This document shows, one piece after another, positions 44,425-54,799 of a DNA stretch of 64,000 nt; position 1 is the stretch's first letter, and each line of letters opens with the position of its first letter. The notes below the pieces were generated by a model. It made no database searches, was not told the DNA's origin, and saw only the letters and a list, made by a program, of their open reading frames with translations. Both the position numbers and the translations under genes were made by a program. The stretch is from the NCBI GenBank assembly GCA_000827265.1, contig KN834792.1:427825-491824 (forward strand), read 5' to 3'. This DNA is from Collybiopsis luxurians FD-317 M1. Lineage: Eukaryota > Basidiomycota > Agaricomycetes > Agaricales > Omphalotaceae.

Positions 44425-44610
44425 ACATTGACGGTCATCATCAGGGTTGGTACTATCTTGTACTGTTCTCCGTTTACACGGAAGGCCCCGAATCTTCTGG
44501 ATCTGTTCAGCGCTCAGAATCGCTCGACGCTCGTTTGTCTCGATTCGTGTTATCCGCGAGCGCAAAGCACCTGAGTCCAATAAAGGCATGAATATATTCA
44601 CCTGAATTCC
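44425..44610 (-). pseudogene. Decayed copy 1 of the 159-residue protein
   Basis: On the opposite strand to its parent. Retains a segment matching FVPLLDGKYFSTSLKCLGFS (FMPLLDSGALRS here), AACACGAATCGAGA (NTNR), AILSAEQIQKIRGL and AACGGAGAACAGTACAA (NGEQYK). Frame changes occur after IRGL, and the N-terminal two-thirds is missing. Confidence 0.75.
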
Positions 44611-44737
44611 TGGTTTATGACAATTTCGACTGATACTGATTCCCGTCGTCAAGTTTACGAGTCTCCCAGCTCTCTGCCTGTTTCATATTCCGAACCTTGA
44701 GCAGATCGTAGAAGCAGGAAAAGTGATTCAAACGTAC

Positions 44738-44905
44738 ATCACCGCCAGTCTTCATCAGGGTACAAATCTGGATACCATCCCAGCCTGTACTGCTCTCCGT
44801 TCAAAACCAAAAGATCCCTAATCTCCTGAATCTGTTCAGCACTCGGAACCGCCCGTTTCTATCGATTTGTATTATCCGAAAACGCAAGATACTTACCTTC
44901 ATCTA
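44738..44905 (-). pseudogene. Decayed copy 2 of the 159-residue protein
   Basis: Retains the C-terminus best: KRAVPSAEQIQEIRDLLVLN, GEQYRLGWYPDLYPDE, with a stop (TAG) after NTNR-equivalent codons. Tandem with decayed copy 1, both reversed relative to the parent. Confidence 0.75.
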
Positions 44906-45064
44906 ACAGCGCATGTCACGTTCCATACTTGCAGCTTTTACAGTCTCGAAGAAGTTAGTTAGTATGGGAGCACATTTCAAAGAGTATCGAGAACATTCTT
45001 GGGCGTGAGTAAAGATCACGATATGACCATTAAGCATCGACGACATTTTCGAGTTTCTAATGTT

Positions 45065-46159
45065 CTACGAGTTCATATATGTCAACATATTCTGGCGTCT
45101 AGTCTGTTCCTCCTTGTCTCTTCTGGCAAATCCGCGTCTTCCCTTGCCCCACTTCTCCTTCCGTAACCTCGCTTCCTCTGCTCGTCGATAGTGAGCAGCC
45201 AATGCTGCTGCATTGTGTGTGACCCTCTTCACAGACGCCTTGTAAGGCCCCTCAGTTTTTGCTTTCAACCCAATACCGAGCCGGTCAGATTTGAGCACCG
45301 TTGGAAGGGGTGTAAGTAAGGCTTTGCGACCGTTCTGTGGGACATTGACATTTTTGTCTTCTACTACAGGCTCATCCTCCGAGTCCGAATCCGAATCCGA
45401 CACAGTAAGATCCACCACTTCCACCTTTCGCACCTCCGTAATCTCTCCATCTCCAAGTTTGACTTCCATATCTTCTTCCTTCACCCAAGGACTCGGATGG
45501 TCCCGTGTTATACGTCGCCTCCTCACAACATCCTGACCGAGCGCTTCGCCTTCGTTCCATCCACTGTTCTGCAACATCGAAAAGCCCTTATTCGAGGGTC
45601 CGATGGCAAGGAATACTGGAGGTATGAAACGATTCTTGTCGTTTGGAGAGGGAAGTGGGTTCCGCGCGAGCATGTCTGCAAGGGATGGCGGAGGAGTGGG
45701 AGTGGAAGGAGCAGAGGTAGGAGCATCGGCGGTTAAAACCTTTTGTATAAACCAATCATTTTTTGTTGGCTTTTGTGGTTTCGGCGCCGAATCTGGAACC
45801 GGAGCCTGAGGAGGAGGAGGAGCCATCGTAGTGGGTGGCTTGGTATCCATATCTTTTTCTTGAGCAGATGAAATCATAGAACGATACCAACCAGAGACTC
45901 CGGTCGACTGTGACGAGAGAGGTTTTGAGGGACCTGCGCCTGGAGAAGAGCTCCAATCGTCTAAACTGATACTCGAATTTGACGACGCAGGAACAAAGCG
46001 TGGGGGAGGGGGTTGTTTTCGCTTGAAAGCTTTTATAGCTTCAGCTTTCCAGGCATCCTCGGGATCATAATCTTCTGATAATTGGCCCGTCTCCCTTTCG
46101 AGTACTTCCCTGTCTGCTGGGTCGTAATGGGAGTATATAGTATAAGCTGTAGTGGCCAT
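45065..46159 (-). CDS. G-patch domain protein
   Basis: Single exon, 364 residues. N-terminus MATTAYTIYSHYDPADREVL; Pro/Ser-rich disordered middle with NDWFIQKVLTADA. G-patch split in two parts: NKGFSMLQNSGWNEGEALGQ (about residues 192-211) and SDRLGIGLKAKTEGP (about 291-305), separated by an acidic insert containing DSDSDSEDEPVVE. Basic C-terminus (LRKEKWGKGRRGFARRDKEE). G-patch proteins commonly activate DEAH-box RNA helicases in splicing or ribosome assembly; the long insert between the two glycine clusters is notable. Shares a 65-bp divergent spacer with VMA6. Confidence 0.85.
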   Translation of the reverse strand: MATTAYTIYSHYDPADREVLERETGQLSEDYDPEDAWKAEAIKAFKRKQPPPPRFVPASSNSSISLDDWSSSPGAGPSKPLSSQSTGVSGWYRSMISSAQEKDMDTKPPTTMAPPPPQAPVPDSAPKPQKPTKNDWFIQKVLTADAPTSAPSTPTPPPSLADMLARNPLPSPNDKNRFIPPVFLAIGPSNKGFSMLQNSGWNEGEALGQDVVRRRRITRDHPSPWVKEEDMEVKLGDGEITEVRKVEVVDLTVSDSDSDSEDEPVVEDKNVNVPQNGRKALLTPLPTVLKSDRLGIGLKAKTEGPYKASVKRVTHNAAALAAHYRRAEEARLRKEKWGKGRRGFARRDKEEQTRRQNMLTYMNS

Positions 46160-46224
46160 GATGGACGAAGATTGGAAAGTTACTGAGCGTGGGAATTTCG
46201 CTGCTTCCTTTACAGTGAACGACG
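46160..46224. promoter_or_regulatory. Very short divergent promoter (G-patch gene / VMA6)
   Basis: Only 65 bp separate the two start codons, so each 5' leader or core promoter must overlap the other gene or the spacer. No TATA box seen. Confidence 0.7.
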
Positions 46225-47506
46225 ATGGAGGCTCTTTTATTCAATGTACTGCCCTTTCTTCTTACCTCAACCATATTCTGACAGTACTACCAGGTCGACG
46301 GCGGATTTCTAGAAGGCACTGTACGAGGTTATAAGGCTGGAATCCTCACCCAGTCTCATTATGCCAACTTGACTCAATGCGAGAGTCTCGAAGGTACTAT
46401 TCCTTTCTGCCGATTTTGAAACTCAGTAACCAAGTAAGTTGTATAGACTTCAGAACCCAACTATCCGCGACCGACTACGGAAACTTCCTTGCCAATGAGC
46501 CCCTTCCAATCTCGACAGCAACCATTGCAGAAAAGGCTACTCAGATCCTAGTCGACCAGTTCAAGTATCTCAGGAATAACGCCGTTAAACCGCTGAGCAA
46601 ATTCTTGGACTATGTAACGTGCGTCTACTTTCCTGTCAGGCAGAGAGTTTGCTCCTAAGACCCCTCTGCAGGTATGGCTACATGATTGACAACGTTATAC
46701 TTCTCATTACCGGGACCCTGCACGAACGGGATACGCATGAGCTTCTCGAAAGGTGTCATCCATTGGGTGTATTCGAGTCCATGCCTGCTCTCTGTGTAGC
46801 TTCAAATGTGGAGGAACTGTATCAAAGTGTACTGGTCGAAACACCCCTAGGTACGTCCGTCTCTGTCTTTCTTCGTCCCCAATTTCCTCACATGGTAACA
46901 CGCGCAGCACCCTACTTCAGAGACTGTCTCTCCGCTTCCGACCTCGATGACCTCAACATCGAAATCATTCGAAACACCGTATACAAAGCGTATCTCGAAG
47001 ACTTTCATGCCTACTGCGGCTCTCTAGGCGGGTCAACCGCCGACGTTATGCAGCGCATCCTCTCCTTTGAAGCTGACAGACGGACAGTCAACATTACCAT
47101 TAACTCCTTCAACACCGAACTCTCCAAAGAGGAACGTGCCAAGCTCTTTCCCTCTATTGGGCGCCTCTTCCCGGAAGGCAACAACCAGCTCGCTAAAGCT
47201 GACGAGATTGATCAAGTCAGATTAGTATGTGAGAACGTTGGAGAATATCGCCAGTTCTTCGCCGATACAGGATCCAATAGCGGCGGAGGCGAAGGAGATT
47301 CCGGCGTGTTGGCCCAACTCGAGGACCGCTTCTTCCAGACCGAAGTGCATCTGAACAAGATGGCGTTCCTACAGCAGTTCCAGTATGGAGTGTTTTACGC
47401 GTATATGAAATTGAAGGAGCAGGAGATTAGAAATATCACGTGGATTGCAGAGTGTATAGCGCAAAATGCGAAGGACAGGATACAGGATTTTATACCCATC
47501 TTTTGA
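46225..47506 (+). CDS. VMA6: V-type ATPase V0 subunit d
   Basis: Couples the central stalk to the proteolipid ring of the vacuolar proton pump. Start chosen because exon 1 encodes MEALLFN and splices (intron 46246-46293) onto [20 protein letters not shown], the expected N-terminus; an upstream in-frame ATG at 46152 belongs to a frame that fails. Further introns 46394-46446, about 46619-46674 and about 46852-46908 restore [30 protein letters not shown] and [14 protein letters not shown]. Family motifs: [23 protein letters not shown] with one central stretch intact, [57 protein letters not shown]. About 350 residues, full length. Confidence 0.95.
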
Positions 47507-48006
47507 GCTGGTAAGCGGAGGTGGTTGACTGTTCCCCGCGTTGAAACGGACTTGATGGGTGGGCGACTGCTCCTCCTTTTCTCCCTTCACTCGATATTTT
47601 TGTACGTATAACTCGCCGAACGTCAGTTCGTAATGCAATGGATTATTTTATTCGTTACAGAAGCAAAAGGCGACTCTCGGACCCGCTGCAACGACATTCG
47701 TGCCCTCCTGAAGCTTTAAGTCGTTCAGCAGCCTTTGCTTCCTATCGTATCGTAGTCAGAACAGCGATTCCACTTTCTCAGCGTATGTAGTCGCAATCCG
47801 AGGCAAAATGATCCTTATGAGACGGCAACGGTTAATCTAACTCAATGGAAGGCACCATGCCGACATGATGTCTCATCAGCTTTCATAGCAAATTCCTATC
47901 TCTCGCCTATGACTAGATTAGCCGTGTAGAGGAGAACTCCGTCGGTATACCTTTATCTTGTCCCTAACATCGCAATTCATGTAAATTTTTTTTGGAACCA
48001 CCGGAA
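47507..48006. other. Intergenic, no gene
   Basis: 3' region of VMA6 and promoter of the RTA1-like gene. No coding frame on either strand worth calling. Confidence 0.6.
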
Positions 48007-48014
48007 TATAAAAA
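48007..48014 (+). promoter_or_regulatory. TATA box of the RTA1-like gene
   Basis: TATAAAAA in GGAATATAAAAAGGG, followed by a pyrimidine-rich leader. The ATG at 48091 is 77 bp away and that at 48145 is 131 bp away. Confidence 0.5.
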
Positions 48015-48144
48015 GGGAAACCTTTACCATAAGCTACATATCTGAATTCAGTCTTTACCGCCCCCTCCTACCTTCCTTTTCAACCTGTGCATGAAAATTA
48101 TCCTCCCTTCAATAATCGTCGTCACCCTCCGAGTCATTCGCACC

Positions 48145-49760
48145 ATGAACGCTACCGTTTTAACTTTTTTTTCTGAAGCAGTTGTATCTATAGACGCTGC
48201 CACTGGCAAGAAAGCGAGGAAAAGTCCGTATGGATACACTCCTCCGTTGGGTATATGCGCTATGTTTGTCGCGTTTTTCTCTTTGGCTACGCGTATGTCA
48301 TCCTCCGTTTCTTCGCGTTTGATGAATTATTAATGTTTTACCCTGTTTCGGGCGTCGGTGTCTGTTCAGTGATCCAGTTCATCTATGTCCTACTACTCTC
48401 TCGCCGGAGTCGTCACTGGTTTGTCTTACCGACGATCGTCCTAGGCGGATGTGGAGAAATTACTGGGTGGGCAGCGCGTTTGTGGTCCAGTCAGAATGTA
48501 TTGCTGCTTGAGCCGTACACGATCCAGTGAGTAACTCGGTACTTGAATCATATCTTGGCTTTTGGTTTCGTACCATGGACGGTGGCCGGGTTGCTTACAT
48601 GGTGCTTGTAGACTCGTCCTGCTTATCATATCACCTACCCCAATCCTCGGAGCGCATTTTATCATTTTCGGAAAGTTGGTGGATATTCTGGGTCCTCAGT
48701 ATAGTCGACTCAAAGGGAGTTGGTGTAAGCAATTTCCTTCCTTGCTCCTCCAGTCTATCACGTTTCGCTCATGCTGCGGCTCGGGCCATTTCTTTTTTTT
48801 TTTGTGTTTCTAGATTCCAGAATATTCCTTTCCTGCGTAAGTATGCTTTGTCTTGGTTCGAAAATCCCTTGCTCCGAACGTTGACGTTTTAGCGCCATCC
48901 TCAATAGGACATTATATCCCTCGCCATACAAGGTATCGGAGGGGGCTGGGCCGCCAAGGAGGCCACCAAGCTTAATACCACGGGAAGTGGGAATCCTAAA
49001 CCTGTGAGTAGTCCTTTGTCGGTGTGGAGGTCGACTGCCAAAGGTCGTCGCTAATAAGCTTTGGATTTTCTGAACCATAGGGGACAAATCTTATGCTCGC
49101 GGGGATCGCTGTACAAGCAGGTAAGAGTTTGTCGAACCCTCCTTTTGGAACGTTGTCATATTGATGGAGCCTTCCTCTTCCCCCCCTTGGATCTTTCTGA
49201 ATCTAGCGATCATCATCTGCTTCGTGTTAATCGCGGCCGACTTTTTATACCGCTACAATTCCGACAAGCCTGTGAGAGCGTCAGATAGAGGTGTAAATAA
49301 GATTGGTATGATGGATAAGAGGAGGAGGGTAGGACTTTACGCGGTGTTTTTCGCTACGCTGTTTTTGTTCATTCGGTTCGTACTTATTTTTTTCACTTCC
49401 AATCCAGCTTGTTCAATGAACATTCCGTTCCGCTTACTGACCTGGAACCTGGCAACGTTTGTTTTTCTCTTTTCGTGCTGAAACAGGGCAATCTTTCGAC
49501 TTGTCGAACTCGGAGATGGGTTCTTTGGGCCAGTGATGAACACCGAGTGGACTTTCGGTATGCCTCCTTTACGCTCATTTGGGTGTTTACTTCGATTCGA
49601 TTGATTTATAACGTGTTATCCTGTAGAATTATTCGATGCCGCGATGGTATTATTGACAATGTACACTTGGGTTTTCGTCCCTTCAGGCTGGATTCTAGCA
49701 GAACCTATTTACTATAATGGAGGGGACGTGGAGCTCAAACAAGGTTTGGCAAAGGTGTGA
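48145..49760 (+). CDS. RTA1-like 7-TM membrane protein
   Basis: Fungal RTA1/RTM1/RSB1 family: seven-helix plasma-membrane proteins linked to lipid (sphingoid base) translocation and resistance to toxic lipids or drugs. Start MNATVLTFFSEAVVSIDAAT chosen for its CACCATG context; an in-frame ATG at 48091 is possible. Family motifs: SPYGYTPPLGICAMFVAFFS, GGCGEITGWAARLWSS, ISPTPILGAHFIIFGKL, then DIISLAIQGIGGGWAAKEAT (the characteristic D-SL-IQ-GGG). TM6 is LAIIICFVLIAADFLYRY; FRLVELGDGFFGPVMNTE follows; the end is SGWILAEPIYYNGGDVELKQ. At least eight exons (introns at 48293-48369, about 48530-48611, 48726-48814, 48839-48907 and beyond). No lesion seen. Confidence 0.85.
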
Positions 49761-50650
49761 TAAAGACACGACGCTGTTTTTTCAAGGACATGGTTCTGGA
49801 GTACATAGAGTATATATGGATATAGGGTGACGGACTACTATCAACGGGTTCCCAGCTTACTTGCCATTCAAATTTTGTTATGATCGATAAATTCAACTTT
49901 TCAGCTCACTTACGCTGCACAACGAGTCGTTAAAGTCGTGAAGTTCATTAAGAATCAATGCCTCGCGAATGGCAGTGATGGGTGATGACAGGAAGAGATG
50001 GATATTACACTAGATACCAAGTAAGAACACTTCTACTTCGAAGTACATATACAGCAGGCACAATATCATTTCCACCCTACTTCCTACCATGGTGCCTAGC
50101 GAGGGACAAAACGACTCTTCACCCAGAACAAGGACAACGTCCCCGCTCGAAGTGCTGAAGACTGTGTACCCCGCATGTTGCAGAGAAATGGCACCCCGGC
50201 AGCGCCATTGAAGAAGCGACGAGCATAAGCAAGCTGCTCGCCACGACGTTGAGACCAGAAAAGCGTCTCCGGACTGTCACGCGAGACGAATACCTTAACT
50301 AGCTAAACCAGTCCGCCAAGTAGTCCTCCACAACTATAACCGTAACCTACTTGGGCACAGAGACATGGATCAGGTGTCTCTGCATGCCTACAACCATCGA
50401 CAGAAAACCAATTTGCCGAACCATAGGATCAGCAAGAGGCTTTCTCTCTGATGGGAGACCGGTGCCTACAACCGAACAAGAGTCAAATTGCCAAAGCTCA
50501 ATGATCTCGAAAGGGAGACGGGGGCTCGACGTCAGACACAGGTGAACTACGACAGACGGAGCGGCATTGATTATTTTTACACGTCAAGCGGAGCGTGTCT
50601 TCCTCAACCCGAAGGGAGGGAAGGGCTACAACATCGAAACTAGAAGAATC
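49761..50650. other. Spacer with diverged short repeats
   Basis: No gene. Near 50385-50515 two diverged units of about 75 bp share TGCCTACAACC, CAA-TTGCC and GGGAGAC words. Low coding character. Confidence 0.4.
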
Positions 50651-50659
50651 AACGGAGCC

Positions 50660-50962
50660 AAGCTTTGGTTATTTAGAAAAACACGCCAAGCGGAACGTGT
50701 TGCCTCACCAAACTAGAGGGAGGACTTCTTGGGCGTTCGATATTTAGCCACCTGAAGCGGAAGGTGTATAACATGCTTTGAAGACATGTTGCCTCACCAG
50801 AAGAGGGAGGACTTTGGAGGGGGGGGGGGGGCATTCGTATACCTGAAGCGGAAGGTGTAGCACATCCGAAGACATACTGCCTCACCCAAAAGAGGAGGAC
50901 TTGTAGAGGGGGTGGCATTCAATGTTTAGACACCTGAAGCGGAAGGTGTGCCGGCTCTGCTG
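50660..50962. repeat. Tandem repeat of about 80-95 bp with a G14 run
   Basis: Three to four imperfect units with CACCTGAAGCGGAAGGTGT (itself a hairpin: CACCT...AGGTG), GAAGACAT and TTGCCTCACC followed by AGAGGGAGGACTT. One unit contains a run of about 14 G (50817-50830), a likely quadruplex-forming or polymerase-slippage site. Confidence 0.8.
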
Positions 50963-51495
50963 CGAACCCAAAAATCGATATCGCCTATCCTTGCTACGCG
51001 GTGCAGCAAGCAAAATCTGAATAAACATAACGAAGCGCGAACTATAGAGCTCAGCGAGCTTGTCGAATCCTAGAAAAGCGCGCGCGCTCATAGCAAGTGG
51101 CAGAAGGTGATCATGAGGAGCTGATAACCGGACTAAAAGATGCCTGTCGGTCTTCCACAGGACTTGAGAACTTTTGGGGAGTCACAAAGAACAATGAACG
51201 AGTAGTAAGAGACTCGAAGACCTGGCTAATGAAAGCGGGAGCCAACCGCGACCTGGAAAGAGAGGCAAGTTGAGGATGTATGGAAAATTTCCTTATATAC
51301 CCGTGTGACAAATGACGAATTACTGACGTAGTTAACTCTCACGCCACTCCACGGTACCTTTACATCCAGTCACGCGACTTGTGCTATGTTTATCCCATCT
51401 TTCACCGCTTGACTGAGATGATTGACATGAATTCAGTTCAGAATGAAAGACGGTCAAAAAATCCCTGCTAGGCTTGTTTCCCAACTACGACTTGC

Positions 51496-52902
51496 ATGGG
51501 TCGCTGGACGCAATACGACGAGGTGAGAGCCGATTTTACCACTCCAAAGTCAAAGTCTCATGGTTTTCTCGTTCTCAAGGATGACTATCGCCTCCCTTCT
51601 GGTTTTACACGTGTAGGATATGATGCTGACACCGGCCAGTATTCCTATAGAGATCGTTCAGGAAGTGAATGGACTGGGGCTCCGTATGCACAATACGGAC
51701 CTCTACGTCCTGTAGGCGGGACTCATAGAGCAGATGCGGGTGTGGAAGTAGATGCGGAGGAGGACTTGCCTAGTCCAACCGACTCGAGAGGTCGAAATCC
51801 AAAGGTATCCTTGGATGAACCATGGACCCCCGTCACTAAAGAAATGGCCGATTTGAACATCATATCGAATCCTATGCTTCCTCATCGATCACAGACTCCA
51901 GGAGGTCGACTCATTCGTCGTACTCGAGAGTTAGCTCAACGTATACGAAGTAAGTCAGTTTCCGCTGTGAGGGATCGTATTCCGGGTCTCGGTGGCGATG
52001 CCGCTCAGCATGAAACTATCGAAGACGAGCCAAAGCCACTTGTTCAAACTGAAACTCTACGACCTACTCCTCCACCTGCCGTGAAGAAGGAATATGCGAT
52101 ACATGTCCCTTCTACACGACGTAACCCCTCTGGCAAGCGCGTTTCCGGGTCCGCTTCCGCTGAAACTTCCAAGCCAGGTGCGATCATTGGACGTTCTTCT
52201 ACATTCAAAGAATCTACAGCTTCGTCGAAGATTAACGCTTCGAAATCTCATTCGCATTCTCGTTCAGCTTCTGTGCAAATCACACCTATTCTTAAATCAC
52301 CCACACGGTCCTCACCTTCTCGTGAGACGTCACGCAAATCTGCGGCGCGCGCTAACAGCACCTCTTCTTCCATGGTATCTCGGACTATGGCATATGCATT
52401 GGCTCCTGAATCTCCAAAATCACCTCAGAGTGCTTCTCCTCCGGTGCCTGCTAAAGAGAGTCCAGCATTCAGCAATAGGACCAGTCATCGCAGAGGGGCG
52501 ACAGAGCCATCTCCGACAAAGCCATCTCCGACAAAATCTGCTTCCCCCAATCTGAAGACTGATTCTGCTTCGCCCAAGCCTACCAGTGGTACGGACAAGA
52601 CAACGACCAGAGCAGACGCTGAGAGGAGCGAAAAGCGAAGGGAAAGGAGAGGAAAGGAGGGGCAGAGGGAGAAGGAAGGTGCGGATGAAGAGAGGAAGGG
52701 ATCTCGTAGCAAGGAAAAAACGAAGGAAGGTCAGGAAAAGGGAGTTTCTAGCCGACGATTAGAGCGTTCGTCAACAGTGGCGACTTCCACTCCTGTTTAC
52801 GACAAATTTTCATCTGAATCTCATTCCCGGCAGGATAGTTCACGGGCGTTAAGGAGCGCACCGAGGCATCATCGGACTGCAAGTGCATCTGTGCGTGTTT
52901 AA
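51496..52902 (+). CDS. MGRWTQYDE-type Ser/Pro-rich protein, copy 1
   Basis: The unspliced frame is 468 codons, but comparison with copy 2 places an intron at 51523-51579 (GTGAGA...CTCAAG), giving MGRWTQYDE then DDYRLPSGFTRVGYDADTGQ and YSYRDRSGSEWTGAPYAQYG and a 449-residue protein. The N-terminal 60 residues form the only compact module, a small Trp/Tyr/Gly-rich unit I associate with Agaricomycete proteins of unknown function. The rest is Ser/Thr/Pro/Lys-rich and disordered, with a conserved RTRELAQRIRSKSVSAVRDR segment, many SP/TP sites and a highly charged Lys/Glu stretch (about residues 370-420). No signal peptide or TM helix. Tandem with copy 2. Confidence 0.75.
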   Translation: MGRWTQYDEVRADFTTPKSKSHGFLVLKDDYRLPSGFTRVGYDADTGQYSYRDRSGSEWTGAPYAQYGPLRPVGGTHRADAGVEVDAEEDLPSPTDSRGRNPKVSLDEPWTPVTKEMADLNIISNPMLPHRSQTPGGRLIRRTRELAQRIRSKSVSAVRDRIPGLGGDAAQHETIEDEPKPLVQTETLRPTPPPAVKKEYAIHVPSTRRNPSGKRVSGSASAETSKPGAIIGRSSTFKESTASSKINASKSHSHSRSASVQITPILKSPTRSSPSRETSRKSAARANSTSSSMVSRTMAYALAPESPKSPQSASPPVPAKESPAFSNRTSHRRGATEPSPTKPSPTKSASPNLKTDSASPKPTSGTDKTTTRADAERSEKRRERRGKEGQREKEGADEERKGSRSKEKTKEGQEKGVSSRRLERSSTVATSTPVYDKFSSESHSRQDSSRALRSAPRHHRTASASVRV

Positions 52903-53586
52903 ACTTTTAAACAGGTTGTTATGTATGCGAATTGGTAATGTTGATATCTCTGTCCGCTTGTGATTTTTTTTGTTCTCTGTTTTATCTAAAGTGATGACTT
53001 CATTGCCTAGCTCATGGATGAACTTGGCAAGCTTGCTGGTGGTGTGCATATCTTGCGCATATTGAATCTAGACTCATGCCCACGGTAAGGGCGAGGTTGT
53101 CTACGGTCAGCAAACCTGGACTTCAACATTGGCTGGAGCTCTCAGAATCTCCATTCCGTGCGATTCCCGTTCTATGATTGTAACAGCCATCTGCAAATCA
53201 GGTTGGACGCCCGTTTTGCCAGAATTTGAAGACAGGTTAGGCAAAGTGCTGTCGCCTGCCTCGAGAGATTGCTGGTCATTATGTCGATCAACAGCATATC
53301 TGAGCTGGAAGTCAAGGCAACCGTTATTGCAGAAGCATTTCCAAACGACAGGATTATCTCGGTACAGTTGATGTAGCTGAAAACTAAATGTGATCTATGA
53401 TACTATCTCTTCATTACCCCTTTGAGCCGCCCCAGTCACACGAGCGAGTGCTATATATGCCCAAACGCTCAGTCATATCCCGTTGTATCAGATGAATCTC
53501 TACCAACACAGCGATGATTGACATGTATTCATTCAGAACATATACAAGGCAGCGAAAAACACCCTCGTCTCTCGCTAACAACTCCA
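52903..53586. other. Spacer between tandem copies, no gene
   Basis: An 80-codon + strand frame at 53129-53371 shows no motif. Immediately before copy 2 the leader CAGATGAATCTCTACCAACAC-type sequence is unremarkable. Confidence 0.45.
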
Positions 53587-54687
53587 ATGGGTCGCTGGAC
53601 GCAGTACGACGAGGTGAGTAGCAGTCCAAGCATTCCGAATTGCACTTCCTCATAATTTATTCCCATTCTGAAGGACGCATATCGTCTCCCTGCTGGTTTT
53701 AAACGCACAGGGTACGACGCTGACACTGGTCAATATACCTATAGCGATCGTTCAGGAAATGCATGGACTGGGGCTCCGTACGAAGAGTATGGAGTTATGC
53801 GTCGCACTGGTGGGACTGTCAGAGCAGATGCGGGGTCGCAGAGTAAATTCACTGGCAGGAGTACAGAGGGGACCTCCGACACGAAAGAAACGGCTGATTT
53901 GAGCACCCTATCGAATTCCACGCTTCTACATCGATCACAGACGCTAGGAGGTCGATTCGTCCATCGTACCAGAGATTTGGCACAACGCATGCGAAGTAAG
54001 TCAGTTTCTGCCGTGAGGGATCGTGTTCCGGGTTCGGGTGGCGATGTCGCTAAGCATGAAGCTACCGAAGACGAACCAAAGACATCTACTCAGACTGAAA
54101 TGCTACAGACTATGTCTGCGCCTGCAGAGAGGAAACCATTTTCGATACGGAATCCTTCTATTCGACGTAGTGCCTCCAGCAGGCAAGCTTCCGGGTCCGC
54201 CCCCTTTGGAAGAACTTCCAAGACAGGTGCAGTCATCGGACGTGCTTCTACAGTAAAAGAATCAACAGCCCCATCGAAAACCGACTCGTCCAAATCTTAT
54301 TCGCATTCCTATTTGTCTCCTCCGCAAATCACACCCACTGTTAAATCTTCCGCAATGACCTCGCCTTCTCGTACGACATCCCGCAATTCTCCAACGGGCG
54401 ATAACAATATCATCACTTCATCGAGATCTCGGACTCTGGCTGAATCCCTAGAGTCGCCTTCAAGTCCTCCTCCTCCGGTACCTCCCAAAGACTTTTTGCC
54501 ATCGAGTACCAGCACTACTAGTCATCGTAGAGCGGCGACAGAGCCATCCTCGACAAAATCTTCTTCCTCCAAAGTGATGACTGATTCTACTTTGCCCAAG
54601 CCTGCCCGTGATACGAACAAGACGAGTACCAAAGCGGACACAGAGAGAAGCGAGAAACAGGAGGAGAAGGGAGGAGGATGTAAATAA
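53587..54687 (+). CDS. MGRWTQYDE-type protein, copy 2 (frameshifted C-terminus)
   Basis: Exon 1 MGRWTQYDE, intron 53614-53673 (60 nt with an in-frame stop, so it must be spliced), then DAYRLPAGFKRTGYDADTGQ. Parallel to copy 1 throughout (RTRDLAQRMRSKSVSAVRDR, ASTVKESTAPSKTDSSKS, SSTSTTSHRRAATEPSS), with several in-frame indels. At about 54655 the frame shifts: SEKQEEKGGGCK ends at 54687, whereas the sequence equivalent to the copy 1 tail (SSQRLERSSTVANSIPM) continues in another frame to 54799. Either a natural truncation of a disordered tail or early decay. Confidence 0.65.
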
Positions 54688-54799
54688 AGAGATAGAGTCT
54701 AGTGATAAGGAAATCATGGAGGAAGGTCAAGGGAAGGCAGGTTCTTCCAGCCAACGATTAGAGCGTTCGTCGACTGTGGCGAATTCTATTCCTATGTAA

